From Parascedosporium putredinis (Eukaryota > Ascomycota > Sordariomycetes > Microascales > Microascaceae), in the NCBI GenBank assembly GCA_949357655.1, contig CASHTG010000003.1:930001-994000 (forward strand): 64,000 bases of DNA, in the 5' to 3' direction. The position numbers were made by a program, and so were the translations under genes. Positions 23,987 to 36,004 of this stretch are shown piece after piece (positions within the stretch are counted from its first letter, which is position 1; every line of letters starts with the position of its first letter). The notes beneath the pieces were generated by a model that was not told the origin of the DNA, did no database searches, and saw only the letters and a program-made list of their open reading frames with translations.

Positions 23987-26644
23987 ATGCCGCAGCCTCT
24001 AAATGCGAAAGAGGCCTCCCTCTTTCGCCAAGTCATCCGCAACTATGAGGACAAACAGTACAAGCGCGGTATCAAGACGGCCGACCTCATCCTAAAAAGT
24101 CCCCCGGCATGGCGACACCATGGCCATGAAGGCGCTCATCATGAACGCTCAGGGCAAGACTGATGAAGCCTTTGGATTGGCGAAGGAGGCTCTGACGGTG
24201 GATATGAAGTCGCATATCTGCTGGCACGTCTACGGCCTGCTTTACCGCTCAATTAAGAACTTCGAAGAGGCCATCAAGGCCTACAAGTTTGCCCTGAAGC
24301 TCGATCCCGACAACAATCAAATCCAGCGTGACCTGGCCATCCTCCAGATCCAGATGAGGGATTATCAGGGACACATCCAGAGCCGTTTCACCATGCTCCA
24401 AGCCCGCCCCAAGTTTCGCCAAGTCTGGACCGCCCTTGCTGTCGCCCACCACCTTGCCGGTGACCCTGCCGAGGCCGAGCGAGTTCTCACGACCTACGAG
24501 GAGACTCTGAAGGCGACACCCTCCCGCCAAGACTTTGAAAACTCCGAGGCCGTCATGTACAAGAATACCCTCATCGCCGAGCAGGGCGATTACTCCCGGG
24601 CACTAGAGCACCTCGAGACCGCCGTTAAGCACAACCTAGACCGGCTTGGATATTTGGAGGGGCGTGCTGAATACTTGGCTAAGCTCGAGCGCAACGAGGA
24701 GGCTGCTACCGCCTACCGGACCCTGATTGAGCGAAACCCGGAGCACCCCGAGTACTACGAGGGGCTCATGTCCGTCGTCGGCGTTGCCAAGAACGATACC
24801 GCCGCGCGCAAGGCCATTTTTGACGAATATGCGTCCAAGTTCCTCGAAGCGATGCCGCCAAGAGGCTTCCGCTCGATTTCCTTGAGGGTAAGGGTTAATT
24901 GATGTTTTGTCCACGGCGCAACGACGCCTCTTCCATAACCTCTCCGCTAACGCAGCATATCTTGGTTTAGGTAACGGGTTTGCTGATGCCGCGAGGGCTT
25001 ATCTTACTTTCATGTTGGACAAGGGTATTCCTTCTACCTTTGCTAACCTGAAGCACCTCTACTCCGACTCCTCCAAGAAGGACACCCTTCTCAAGCTCGT
25101 ATCCGAGTACACGGAAGCCGCGGCCAAGGACGAGGCGAAGAGCGAAGAGAAGAAGGACGAATCGAAGGGAGAGACGGCCGGTCTATATTATCTCGCTCAA
25201 CACTACAACTATCACCTCAGCAGAGACTTGACCAAGGCTTTAGAGTACATTGATCGCGCGATTGAGAGGATACCCGACAGTGTCGATTTCCACATGACCA
25301 AGGCGAGGATATACAAGCACACTGGAGACCTTGTCAAGGCGGCTGAAGTCATGGACAAGGCACGATCCCTTGACACCAAGGACCGTTACATCAACACCAA
25401 GGCCGCCAAGTACCAGCTCCGTAACGACGAAAACGAAAAGGCGCTCAAGACGATGGGCATGTTCACCCGAGCCGATACTCCTGGCGGGCCCATCAGCGAC
25501 CTGCTCGACATGCAGTGCATGTGGTTCCTCACCGAAGACGGCGAGGCCTTTGCGCGCCGAGGCGAAACGGCCATGGCGCTCAAGAGGTTCCACCAGATCT
25601 TCAACATCTTTGAGGTGTGGCACGACGACCAGTTCGATTTCCACAGCTTTTACCTGAGGAAGGGCCAGGTGAGGGCTTACGTCGACATGATTAGGTGGGA
25701 GGACAGGGTCTACGAACACCCCTTCTACACGAGAGCGGCGCTCGATGCGGTCGAGGTGTATCTCAAGATGCACGACAAGCCCTCGGCCAACGGCATCAAC
25801 GGTGGCGACGGAGCTGACGGTGACGGTGATTCGGAAAGGAAGAAGGCGGCACGCAAGGCTAGGAAAGAGCAGCAACGCCTCGAGCGGGAGATTGCAGAGC
25901 AGGCGGCCAAGCGCGACCCCAACAAGGCTAAGCCGGCAGCCGGAGACACCAAGAAGGTGGACGAGGACCCTCACGGGCTCAAGCTCGCGGCAACTACGGA
26001 ACCGTTGAAGGAGGCGACCAAGTTCCTCGCACCCTCCTGCAGTACACGCCGAAGAGGCTCGACGCCCAGCTTGCGGGCTTCGACGTCTACATCCGCCGCA
26101 GTAAGACACCCCTACCCTGGTTCACTTGGTGGCAGGCCACCTTGAAGGAAGTGCCCAACTCTCTAATTTCGTTTGCTAACCATGATTTTCTACAGAGAAA
26201 TACCTGCTTGCTCTGCAGTGTCTCAACTCGGCCATTGCCCTCGATCAGTCGAACCCGAAGGTACACGAGAGGATCGTGGAGTTCCGCCACGTCGTCAAGC
26301 CCGAATTGGCCACGCTGCCTGCCAAGGTTGCCGAGGTGATCAAGAGCAGCTATCCCGCGATCGAAGAGGCCGCCGATCTTGCCAAGGTCAATGGCGAGTT
26401 CCTTGCCGGGAACAAGGGCAGCCCCGCGCACATTCTCTCCGGCGTGCGCACACAAAAGGTACTAGGGAGCGCTGATAAGGCAGCCTGCGAGAAACAGTTG
26501 CTAGATCTTGTCAAGATGGATGCGACTACGCCGGACATTGCGGAGGAAGCGCTCGAGACCCTCAAGGCGTGGAAGAGCGGGGAGGCGACAGCATTCAAGA
26601 AGGCGGCTGCGGCGAAGTGGCCTCAGGTGTCGAGGTTTGCATAG
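23987..26644 (+). CDS. naa15: N-terminal acetyltransferase A auxiliary subunit Naa15/Nat1 (three frame breaks)
   Basis: Auxiliary, ribosome-anchoring subunit of NatA, which acetylates nascent N-termini with catalytic partner Naa10. It is a tetratricopeptide-repeat scaffold of about 827 residues, the normal length. The start MPQPLNAKEASLFRQVIRNY and the block EALTVDMKSHICWHVYGLLY are diagnostic. Exons are 23987-24887, 24971-26100 and 26196-26644, with introns GTAAGG...TTTAG and GTAAGA...TACAG; branch CTAAC is visible. A charged KKAARKARKEQQRLEREIA tract lies before the last exon, as in orthologues. The reading frame breaks at 24093-24106 (A4 and C5, two bases short), 24841-24844 (a C short) and 26031-26034 (a C short). 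Each correction recovers conserved residues such as AAKRLPLDFLEG and LQYTPKRLDAQLAGF. I treat it as intact with sequence errors. Confidence 0.93.
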
Positions 26645-28992
26645 TGTAGAGTTAACTTACACCGCCTCTGGCTCGTGGGACTGCATGCGTCTTATAAGGA
26701 TATGTTGGAGGCGTACAGAAGATGAAGAAGAAAAAAAGAAGAAGAAGAAGAAGCGGAAAATAGTTAAAAACAGGAGGATGGTCATTCGAGATATAAAAAC
26801 GGCGGTGAAATGGAATCTGGCGGAAACCGCATGTACTGGAGTTCGTTGTTGATGGCCATTATCGATATATTTTTCTAGATAGCATGCTAAGGGTCTGATT
26901 CATCGTTCTTGGAACATGGGCAAGAGCAGGTGTTTATATTTACCTTTTTTTTTTGGGCAAAGGCTAGTAGGGCAGAGGAAAGAGAAGCGGGGACAAGAAA
27001 GGAGGGAAGGAGAGATAGCCATGCTCGATGAAGAGAGTTGATTCGTGTCACAAGTCCGCGTATCTGCCGATGTAGTGAAGAACGTGAAATCTACAACTTC
27101 GATCGGCGCCGCGATAAGCAGGCAGGCACATTCTAGGTTGAACGTTACCAAACTGTGTCGAGATATTACATGTACCGGTTGAGGCTCTCTTCCCGCTATG
27201 ACGGCCCCTGCTTACATTATTATTCGGGCGGGATGAAGGCGGGAATTTTTGCGGGGAGCCTCATCCGGGACTTCCGCGGTGCATGGAGACACGTAAGATG
27301 GCTGAGGAGGTGAGACGGGCTCCTTGGATATTAGCTGCCTCGAGCTTTTCTGAGCAATGAGATGGGTTTATCTTTCGACTCCCTCGACGGCTGGTCTAGA
27401 TATTAGCCTCTGTCCTTTATTGTGCCTTCCGCCCTGGTGATGGGTAATACATGGTGTGGTTGTTAGCCAACGCCTTGTGATATCTCCTTATACAAGTATA
27501 ATACTGGTCGGCAGGTGGTGGGAGACAGGGGTGAAGGGGAGGGGATACGAAAAAGGTCCCGATGTTACGTTGGTGACAGCGGGGTGCGCTTGTCCTCTTC
27601 AGCAGCACTGGCTTGTGCTGGCTTGTTCGTAGTGTACATTAGGAAGGCCCCGCCCGAATGGTAAGATTCTCTCGATGCACTTATCAAAATTCAAGTAGAG
27701 GGAAGATGGTTGATCTTGATCTTCACGTTAGGAGAGCAGCGACTGTGACGAATTGTTGACAGGCTGGGGCAAGCTTCGAATTCCTTCGTGAAACCTGTGT
27801 AAGGATGTATGTTCTTTTTTGTTGGATAGGCGTCGGGAGCATTCCCGCCATCTCACGACGGGACGCACTAAGCCAAGGTAGTAGTAAGGTTTGATGTTCC
27901 TTCTTTGATTACAAGTACAATTGAGTATTACGAAGCTGCCCGGCTTGCGACACCCTCCAAACCGATCCTTCAGCGTTCCTTCCTTCCACTGGTCAGCGAC
28001 GCCACACCGAGACTGATGTGCTGTGCCCTGAGCGTGAGTGTTTAATGTTTCTGCCTATGCCTGTGCCTGTGCCTGTGCCCGTGCTGTGCCTGCCTGCCTG
28101 CGCTGACCTGCCTTGCCAGGAGCTGGAAGGAATTAATTCGGTTGCCTCGGCCAAAATGCAGTTCAATGGAGGGAGCTAAGCCCGTGCCTGTGCCCCCTTG
28201 CCCGCCTTTTGTTGTCCGACAAGCAGCACTGAGCACTGAGCACTTTGAGGGACTTCAATGAGAGCTCTCCCCCATTCACGGGACTCCGTTTGGCTGAGTT
28301 GCTTTGCTTTTCCTTCCCCACCACAACTACCACCTCGCCATTCATTGACCCTCGATCACATAGATCCCATCTTCCCACCTCCCCCATCCCATCCCCCATC
28401 CCACCACACATCACGCATCACCATACGGGCCGGATGACCTCGTCGGGTTGATTCCCCAGAACTGCGCATTGAATCCTTGTACCCTTTGACATAGTCAAAC
28501 AAAACATACATACATACATACCCCTCGCGCTGCTCATCCTTTGTCTCTTAATTGTTACCTTCCTAGTCTCTTTTTCATATTTCAAAGCTTCCCTCCATAT
28601 ACCCCATTTTTTTCTTGTTCTCTATCGCGGACCTCCACTCCACTAGCAACTCTTTATTTTTATTTTTTTCCCTTTGCCTTTTTTCTTTTTCTTTCCTGCC
28701 TTGCTTGATTCTACTTGACGCCTCCCTTCCCCCTGGACATTTCGGCGCCCTCCTATTCTTGCGGACCAGTTATTAGCCTCGATTGAGACCTCTCGCATAG
28801 ATTGAGAGAGCGTGCTCCGCTATTCGACTCGCTTGAGCCCTTGCGTTCAGGTGCTGCTTGGGCCAGCCCGCCTTGCATTTCGTGCATTGCATGTGGTTGC
28901 GCGCCACCTTGTCTTCAGCCGTAGCTCGATTAGTGAAGCGTCGCCGCGTATCCAAAGCTTAAAATCACCTGCACTCACATCCCACAATCACC
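26645..28992. other. Intergenic, 2.3 kb, simple repeats only
   Basis: 3' flank of naa15 and promoter of the long-chain-base kinase gene. It contains a TGTGCC-type hexamer array at about 28,048-28,106, (CATA)n near 28,505-28,521 and T/C-rich leader sequence at 28,550-28,730. I found no gene. Confidence 0.5.
28048..28106. repeat. TGTGCC / TGCC tandem repeat
   Basis: Imperfect hexamer CTGTGC repeated, grading into CTGC tetramers. It is non-coding and sits upstream of the lipid kinase gene. Confidence 0.75.
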
Positions 28993-30905
28993 ATGGCCTC
29001 TACCACTGTAGAGATGACGGCTACCCTCAATGCACCAACCCCCGACTACAAATTGGCCGAGGATACGCTGGATGGTGAACCGGTAGCTGCGGGAGACGAC
29101 ATCATTGTCGTTGACGGCAGTTCTACCTTGAGCCTTGGTCCTGACTCCCTCGTGTTAACAAGTAAGCTGCTTCGCCTCGCGATCGCGCGCCAACGCCTTT
29201 TGACCCCCGCTTCACCGTTGGGATGGTGGCTCAGGGCCTCTTTTCTTCGTGATTCTAACCGTGGTAATCTTTTGCGCCAGAATCGACTCATGCGAAACCA
29301 AAGAGGACCTGTGGCATCATTCCCACCAGTACGAGCGCATTCTTCCCAGCCGCGTCAGCTCCCGAGCGCCACCTCCTGGCTCCCCTACTGACCTCTGATA
29401 CGATAGGCGATTCTTCGAATGCTAGCGAATCGATACCCCTCTACAATGTCCTTTGGGCCGAACTAGCCTCTCCTTCTACCCTCGTCATCGACTTCGCGAC
29501 TCAACAAAGCTCCAAAAACTCGGCTTGGGAAAGTGGACGCTATCGGTCCAGGAAGCCCATGCTAGCGGCATACAGCGCTGGACCGACAACTTGCTTCGGA
29601 GAGCGTATGGCCCTGCGAAGCTCCGCAAGCGCGCCAAGGTGCTCGTCAACCCCCACGCCGGACCTGGGGGCGCCGACAAACTCTGGGAGCATGAAGCGAA
29701 GCCCATTTTTGAAGCCGCGCGGATGGCTCTCGATGTAGTGAGGACGAAATACTCTGGCGAGGCTATCGAGATTGCGGAAAAGACCGACATCGACGCTTAT
29801 GACACCATTGTGGCATGCTCGGGAGATGGGTTGCCACACGAGATCTTCAACGGCTTGGGCAAGAGGCCCGATGCACGCAAGGCGCTGGCCCAGCTGGCCG
29901 TGTCGCATATACCCTGCGGCTCCGGAAACGCCATGAGCTGCAATCTCTACGGCACCCACCGCGCATCCCTTGCTGCCCTCGCCATCGTCAAGGGCGTCCC
30001 GACCCCCATGGACCTTGTCAGCATCACCCAAGGAGACCGACGGATATTGAGCTTCCTAAGCCAATCCCTAGGCATCGTCGCCGAGTCAGATTTGGCCACG
30101 GAGCACTTGCGGTGGATGGGCGGCACACGGTTCACCTACGGTTTCCTGGTGAGGCTCTTCCGGAAAATGGTGTACCCTTGCGACTTGGCGGTCCAGGTCG
30201 AAATCGAACACAAGGACGACGTGAAGGAGCACTACAGGCGCGTGCGCAGCTATCACTCACTCGACGCGCTGGCCAACGGAGTTGATGGGGCTGGCGACAG
30301 CGGGCGGTCAGCGGCGGACGAGACGGCGGACTCTGGGTCGAGCGTAGCAGCGGCAGGGTCAAGCGAAGAAGGGCTACCGCCGCTCAAGTATGGGACGGTC
30401 AACGACAAGTTGCCTGAGGGATGGGAACTTGTGCGCTACGAAAAGATGGGCAACTTTTACTGCGGAAATGTGAGTTTTTATCCTATTTCTTTTACTCTCT
30501 TTCTTCAGACATCTAACAGTTCTCCCTGGGACTTAGATGGCTTATATGGCGCCGGATGCCAACTTCTTCTCGGCGGCATGTGTCAACGACGGTTTGATGG
30601 ACCTCGTTTGCATTGATGGGGATGTGTCGCCCTTGACCTCGATCGGACTGTTGCTCTCCGTCGAAAGTGGAAAGTTTTTTGAGAATCCGCTCGTGTCGTA
30701 CCGCAAGATCAAGGCGTTCCGCATCATTCCGCGAGACCAGAAGGATGGCTACATCAGCATCGACGGCGAACGCGTGCCCTTTGAGCCATTCCAGGCCGAA
30801 GTACATAAGGGCCTGGGCACCGTCATCTCGAAGAGCGGCGACTTTGAAGCACCGGGCCCTCGCGACTGGGACAACGTAACGTTAGCGGACAGGCTCATGG
30901 CGTAG
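28993..30905 (+). CDS. lcb4: Sphingoid long-chain-base (sphingosine-type) kinase
   Basis: ATP-dependent kinase that phosphorylates sphingoid long-chain bases in membranes, the Lcb4/SphK family with a diacylglycerol-kinase catalytic fold. Exons are 28993-29161, 29281-30469 and 30537-30905, giving about 575 residues. Visible family blocks are VLVNPHAGPGG, the nucleotide-binding VACSGDGLPHEIFNGL, IPCGSGNAM, the DLVSITQGDRRILSFLSQSL block, and the C-terminal MAYMAPDANFFSAACVNDGL and FRIIPRD...ISIDGERVPFEPFQAEVH. The last Asp-Gly-Glu is the conserved catalytic-core motif. A frame break at 29527-29529 (one G short) separates the conserved IPLYNVLWAEL segment from the catalytic domain. An acidic, Ser/Ala/Gly-rich insert (about 30,270-30,380) interrupts the lipid-binding half, as in other fungal enzymes. 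Confidence 0.92.
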
Positions 30906-31607
30906 TGGGACCAGGTAGCCGATTTCGCTGCGGCTCACGCCCGACGCGCCAAGAAGAGGAGCGGCAACGATGGCAACCGCGGCAAGAAGCTTGGAAGGCT
31001 GATATACCTGTTTATCCGGGTCTTTATGTGTAAGGCATGGTAAACGCGTGGAGGGCTCTTGGGGGTTTTTTCATCATGTTTTGTTACCGTTGCGTCCGTA
31101 CGCCTTGCGGTGATCCCCGTTCCCCTTGGAGATCATCGAGGATGGCGGCTATCTCGATACATGTATGCTTTGGAGGTTACCCTGTTGTTATTCCCTTATT
31201 TCGATTCCCAAAACAGAAAGCGCATACCATACAGAAAGAAGGCGGCTTGGTTTTAGTTTTTATCGACTGGAGGTTGGGGAGTTGTTTTGATTCACGGGAT
31301 AGCCGGAACTGTACATAGACTTTTCGTATATCTTTTACGAATATACATATCATTCATCAAGTCGAGGTGTGATGGCCAAACGAGGTGAACCCGATACGTA
31401 TAATGTATTATTCCTTCATTTCTTTTTGGCTACAAAAATGCCGTCCGTCTATGTCTTGGATATCACCAGCATTTAGTTTTGGTCTTGATATCTCTCTTTT
31501 CTCTCTTTTTTTTTTTTGCCCTTTCCCCTCCTTCCCATGTGGCGCTTTCCCCGACCCAAACAAACAAACGACAGGGACCAACCCTCCCAGCGTTGCGTCC
31601 ACCCCTC
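30906..31607. other. Convergent 3' flanks, nothing recognised
   Basis: Region between the 3' end of the lipid kinase gene and the 3' end of rrp1. It contains T-rich sequence suited to polyadenylation and no gene. Confidence 0.5.
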
Positions 31608-32521
31608 TTAATCCTGGAATCCCGCCCACCCATCATCATCCCCTTCTTCATCCGCAGCATTGGGAGCCTTGTACCACGGCAACCTCTCGTCATCGAGGGA
31701 GTTGGACGCCTTGGTCCGCAAAGGCTTGCTGGGGACGTCCTTGGTCAGGATGCGAACGAGGGCACCCACGCTGTCCACGAGGGCGGTAGCCTTGGCGGGG
31801 TCCACGGGCGAGGTCTCGTCGTTTTCGTCGTCACCGCCGGCAGCGTCGGCGAGCACACCAGCCCTCTCGAGCTCGTCGACCCACACGTCGAGGACGTGAA
31901 GGCGGAGGCCGAGGGGCACGGCGTCGAGGCCGCGGTCGGTGGTGAGGGGCCAGTCGGCGAGGACGGAGAGGAGGGCCCGGGCCCGGGCGGGATCGTAGGC
32001 GGAGGCGCGGACCCAGGAAAAGGAGGCGCAGAGAAACCGGCGGACGAGGAGGAGGAATTTTTCCATGCGGAGGACGTCGATGCCGGTGGTCCATTCGGCG
32101 GCGTGGACTTGCCAGAAGGCGGACATCCAGGCGTCGGCGCAGTCGGGGTGGACGGCGCCGGCGCTGGAGGAGGACTGGGAGGAGGACTGGGAGGAGGCTT
32201 TTGTGGAGGGGGCGAGGAGGTTGGCGAGCTCGGCGGCGAGGTTTTGTTGGGGGATGGGGCGGTCGCACATCCACATGGCGTAGAAGAGACCCTTCCAGAG
32301 CTTGAGAGCGTCGGTGGTGGAGAGGGTGTTGTGGGGGTTGGCGGGAGGAGAGGAAGGCGTGGAGGGAGGCGAGGGAGGAGGTGCGGAGTTTGCGGTCTGG
32401 GTTGCGCGCGGAAGAAGAAGTTAGCTTGGGTTAGGATTATACGAAGGGTGAGAAGAGGGGGAGGGGGAGACGAACCGCTTGACGCGAGGTTGCGGATGAA
32501 GGGCAAATTCGCGTCGGCCAT
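31608..32521 (-). CDS. rrp1: Ribosome-biogenesis protein Rrp1 (Nop52 family)
   Basis: Nucleolar factor needed for processing of the large-subunit pre-rRNA. Exon 1 (32521-32476) encodes MADANLPFIRNLASS. After a GTTCGT...CCCAG intron, exon 2 (from 32396) begins DRKLRTSSLASLHAFLSS. The conserved core follows as AMWMCDRPIPQQNLAAELAN and RMEKFLLLVRRFLCASFSWV. The C-terminus ends ...DDGWAGFQD at TGA/TAG 31608. Length is about 278 residues, usual for fungal Rrp1. Between FLSS and the NTLSTTDALKLWKGLFYAM stretch (about 32330-32360) the frame is off by two missing bases or one extra. Ser and Gln runs sit between helices. It lies tail-to-tail with the lipid kinase gene. Identification rests on the N-terminal and WMCDRP motifs. 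Confidence 0.88.
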
Positions 32522-35500
32522 GGCGAATAGGTACTGAGGGGTGTGAGAGGAAGGTAGCTGAGGTTTCTGCCTCTTGTGTCGGTCGCTTGTCGCGAGGCGG
32601 GGGGGCAGTCGCAAAGAGCCCAGGGCGGGATGGACGGAGATGAGGGTTTGCGCAGGGTTTCTAGGAGGAGATTGGTTCTGGTGCGGTGGAAAGGAGAGCC
32701 GTGATGTCGGAATCGATTGATCAAGTCGTTCTGTCTTTTTTTCCAGGTAAAGAAGACCTTGGCTTTTTTGGAGGGGCAGAAAGCGAGGGACGAAAAAAGT
32801 TTGGGCGGTGAGAGTGGTTTTGCGTGGAGTTTTGGCGGGGCACACCGAGATCCGTTGATTAGCTCCGATTTGGTGGGGCAGTATTCTTGTTGCCCGCATC
32901 GCAGTGCGCGGGCCGGCCGGTGGTACCATGGGGATACAAGGGGCATACAAACCCCGAATTCGTCAACAAGAACGGTTCCTGAATGTTTCTTTTTCTTTTC
33001 TTTTTCTTTTGGTGACTTCTCTTTCTTGGTTCTTTCTTAGACTCGAACAGCTTAGGGTTAAAAGGTATCACGCTCGACTAATACATTGTCCTTGGATACA
33101 ATGTATCTCCCATAAATCTGTCCTGCTCAGCAGCGCGGTTTTAACAGAGAAAGAAACACAGTATCTAGTATCTTAGGAGTGGTCAGGGGAAGAGTTTAAA
33201 CATCCCTTACCATTCCTATCCTACCCCATGTGTATACTTGAAAATGATCAAATGTCCCCATTCTCATCTCGTATAAGAAAAAGTCCCCTTGCATTTCCCC
33301 TTCTAAACCTCACCATTTAAAAAGAGTTCTTCAAGTTCTTGATTACTAAACCTATTCCTTGGGTAAGAACCAGGAATGCGACCCAGCGCAGACCGGGAAT
33401 CTGTTTCTCGCTCCGCCTTATCAGCTGAACGCGGTGTCGAGGTCAAGGTGTGCGCCCGGACCCAGACGAGGAGAGAGCCCAGCCATCGAGACCTTGCCAA
33501 GTGTCTTAGCCCGGACGAATAGACAATAGGCCGTCCAGGAGGGTTTTCTACGTAGCAATCTTTAGCATGGTGCCAACTGTGAGCGAGAAAGTGAGAGAGA
33601 GAAGTAGAGGGGGAGGAAAGGAGGAGGAGAAGCGGAGGAGAGCGAGGGGCTGATGGGTGGGTCGTGGCATCTGTACCTGATGTCAGTCGGCGGCGTCGAG
33701 CTGAGAGTGTTATTAGTGATAGGATCGGGGAATGGAGGAAAAGGCAAGCACAGCACCAAGGATGGAAGAATATTGGAGAAAGGAGGTCCACGCAGGAACG
33801 AGGGAGAACCCCGAAGGCGGGCCCCCACGACCCACACCCGGCTGCTTATATTGGCGTAACACTCCAATCATATCTACGCCGTGACAGCCCATTCCAAGGC
33901 TCTCGTCGGCGTGTTGCTTCTTGCTTCGTACAAGTATGAAGTCGGTGGGAAAGCCTTGCTTTATCCATATGCTACACTTCCATACGTGGCTTGATAGCAT
34001 CCGGCGCGCATCAAGTCGCCGAGTTGCCTTGCTCTCGAACGTCGCGTTCGCGTTCAAAACCACATTCCCATCAGCACGCGTGTCTAAGGAAGCCAGAGCA
34101 CATCTGATCAAAGACAGTCATGTCAGTTTCCACCCAGGTTGCAAGGATAGGCAGGATATCTGCGTCCGCAACTATTCCTCTGCGTCTATCCGCGCAAGGC
34201 TCCGATAGGGAAATCAGAGGTTATTCCATAGTTGGTAACCAGCGCGGCGCGCTACGCCGTCCCAGGCTCTCACTCCTCCCTGTCTAGTTCGGGAAGCTCG
34301 GGACTCCATCTTCATGTCGCCCTCGAAAAAGCGTCCAACGATGAGGAACCTGCATGATTTCCATCCCCACTAGTGGGAGGCGTGGGAGGCATGGCTGGTC
34401 TGGGCGAACAACGACCCCTGAAATCGGTTCGGGCTTTGCTCGCACAACGGTGCTTTTTCCCCTCCAGAGAAATTCACTAGTGTAGGTTCAACCATCAGCC
34501 ACGGCTTTCTTGGCAACCCCTTGCAGTGTACCAATTCATGCATATAATCAATGTTCCTGCCTTGAGCAGGGGCCACTCATCTGATCACAAGTGAGGGCTA
34601 TTCGAGGTACACTCCTCAGAGCGAGACAGTGTTGTGGAAGGTTAATTCCAAGTTTCTAACCCAACATGTCGAGAATGGTCTAAGAGTCTAGTATCTTCAC
34701 TGATAGATTCTCTGCTAATAGATTCTCTACTGATAGATTCTTGCTTCGTTCTCAAACTGTACGGTAGATGAAAGAAATAAAGAAGAAAGAAAAAGAAAAA
34801 AGGTTCCGGAAGAATGGCTCCTTTTTCCAACCAGTCCCTTCCTCCCTCTCACTTCCTTGCCTATCGAGCCATCCCGTGTCTTGATCTTTCCTTTTCTCTG
34901 CGCGCGCGTCCCACAACCTCCAAACGGACTCGAGATTCAATAGGGCAGGCAGTGCGCCATGCATCGACCGGCTGCCTGCCGGAAATCGATGTCACTGTGA
35001 CTAAAAGACCAAAAGAGGAAAAAAGAAGGAAAAACCCTCAGCCCCTGGTTTCTGGCTTGAGCGGCGGGCGGCAGGCGGGAGGAAGGGGGGACTGACCACC
35101 CCGGCCAGGCTGCGGGGATGATATCGGCAGTCGGGCATTGGCCGCCTTGCTAGCTGCAAACACAAAAGTCAAGCCGGCACCGTGCATGGGGTCGACGGCC
35201 CAAGAGTTATTTTCTTGATTAGTATTGGTTCCTTTTTTCTTCTTGTTGTGAGCCAAGTCAATTCTTGGGACGCGAACAACAGCTATATGGATTCTTCACT
35301 ATGACAAGGTACATGTGCTTCAGTCTGTCTCTGATTGCGGAAGAAGAGCGAGAAGGGAGACCGGCCGGAGACCTCAGCACCTGCAGGTACCCGCCACGCC
35401 CTTGGTGCTATGGTTGATGTATTTACGAGGAACTCGTAAAGTATCCAGCTTGTTGTAGATATTGGTAGAGCCAAAGGCTTCCCCATGGTACCCACGATGC

Positions 35501-36004
35501 CCCTTGCCTCCCTCATATGGAGACTTATAGCTGAAAAGGTACCGGGAAAAAGAAAGGGAACCGCGGTGTTCTTGGCAAAGAGAATAAGGTCTAGCTCGTA
35601 ATAAACCGACAATGCTCTTTTCGAGAAAACCTGCTCAGCCCTGGGCGAGGAAGGGGGCGGACAAGTGACGCGCTTGATAGGAACCATCAATGCGTTCGCC
35701 AATAGACCTGCCCATGCCATTGTCACGGCACGGCGCCCTGGTGGGAAAACCAAGGCGCGCCGACCAACTTGCGCGCGGGCATGAGCAAAGAATGAATATA
35801 TAATAAGTCGAGCCAGGCCGCTCGCCCCCGTACTGGCAAGTGTAGAAGACCACCGCAGCCTCTCTTTCTCTTCATCTCTCGTTTTGCTTTGCTAGACCGA
35901 ACCCTCTTCTCTCCGTTCTTTGTGAAGATTGGTTTATACACTCGTTACACCACTAAAAGCATCTGTTGTTCTCGCTTTGCAAAAACAAAACAAGGCTCGA
36001 CACC
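32522..36004. other. Intergenic, 3.5 kb, no supported gene
   Basis: Divergent region between rrp1 and the secreted-protein gene. I saw a triple 15-bp repeat near 34,700-34,743, a TTCGTAC-type motif near 33,925 and A/T-rich stretches. A minus-strand open frame at 33303-33791 ends in a plausible-looking tail but matches nothing I know. Confidence 0.45.
34699..34743. repeat. 15-bp tandem repeat, three copies
   Basis: Three near-identical copies of TGATAGATTCTCTGC (with TAATAGATTCTCTAC as a variant) follow one another in non-coding sequence. Confidence 0.8.

Noticed and set aside
24093..26034. naa15 as a pseudogene
   Set aside because: Only run-length shifts are present. Codon use and conserved residues are intact throughout, and the same error type affects unrelated essential genes.
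31479..32537. 352-codon Gly/Glu-rich plus-strand frame opposite rrp1
   Set aside because: Antisense shadow; repetitive Gly/Glu composition arises from the C-rich third positions of rrp1.
33303..33791. Minus-strand open frame with plausible tail (NQELEELFLNGEV)
   Set aside because: No family similarity, low-complexity start and no supporting splice or codon evidence.
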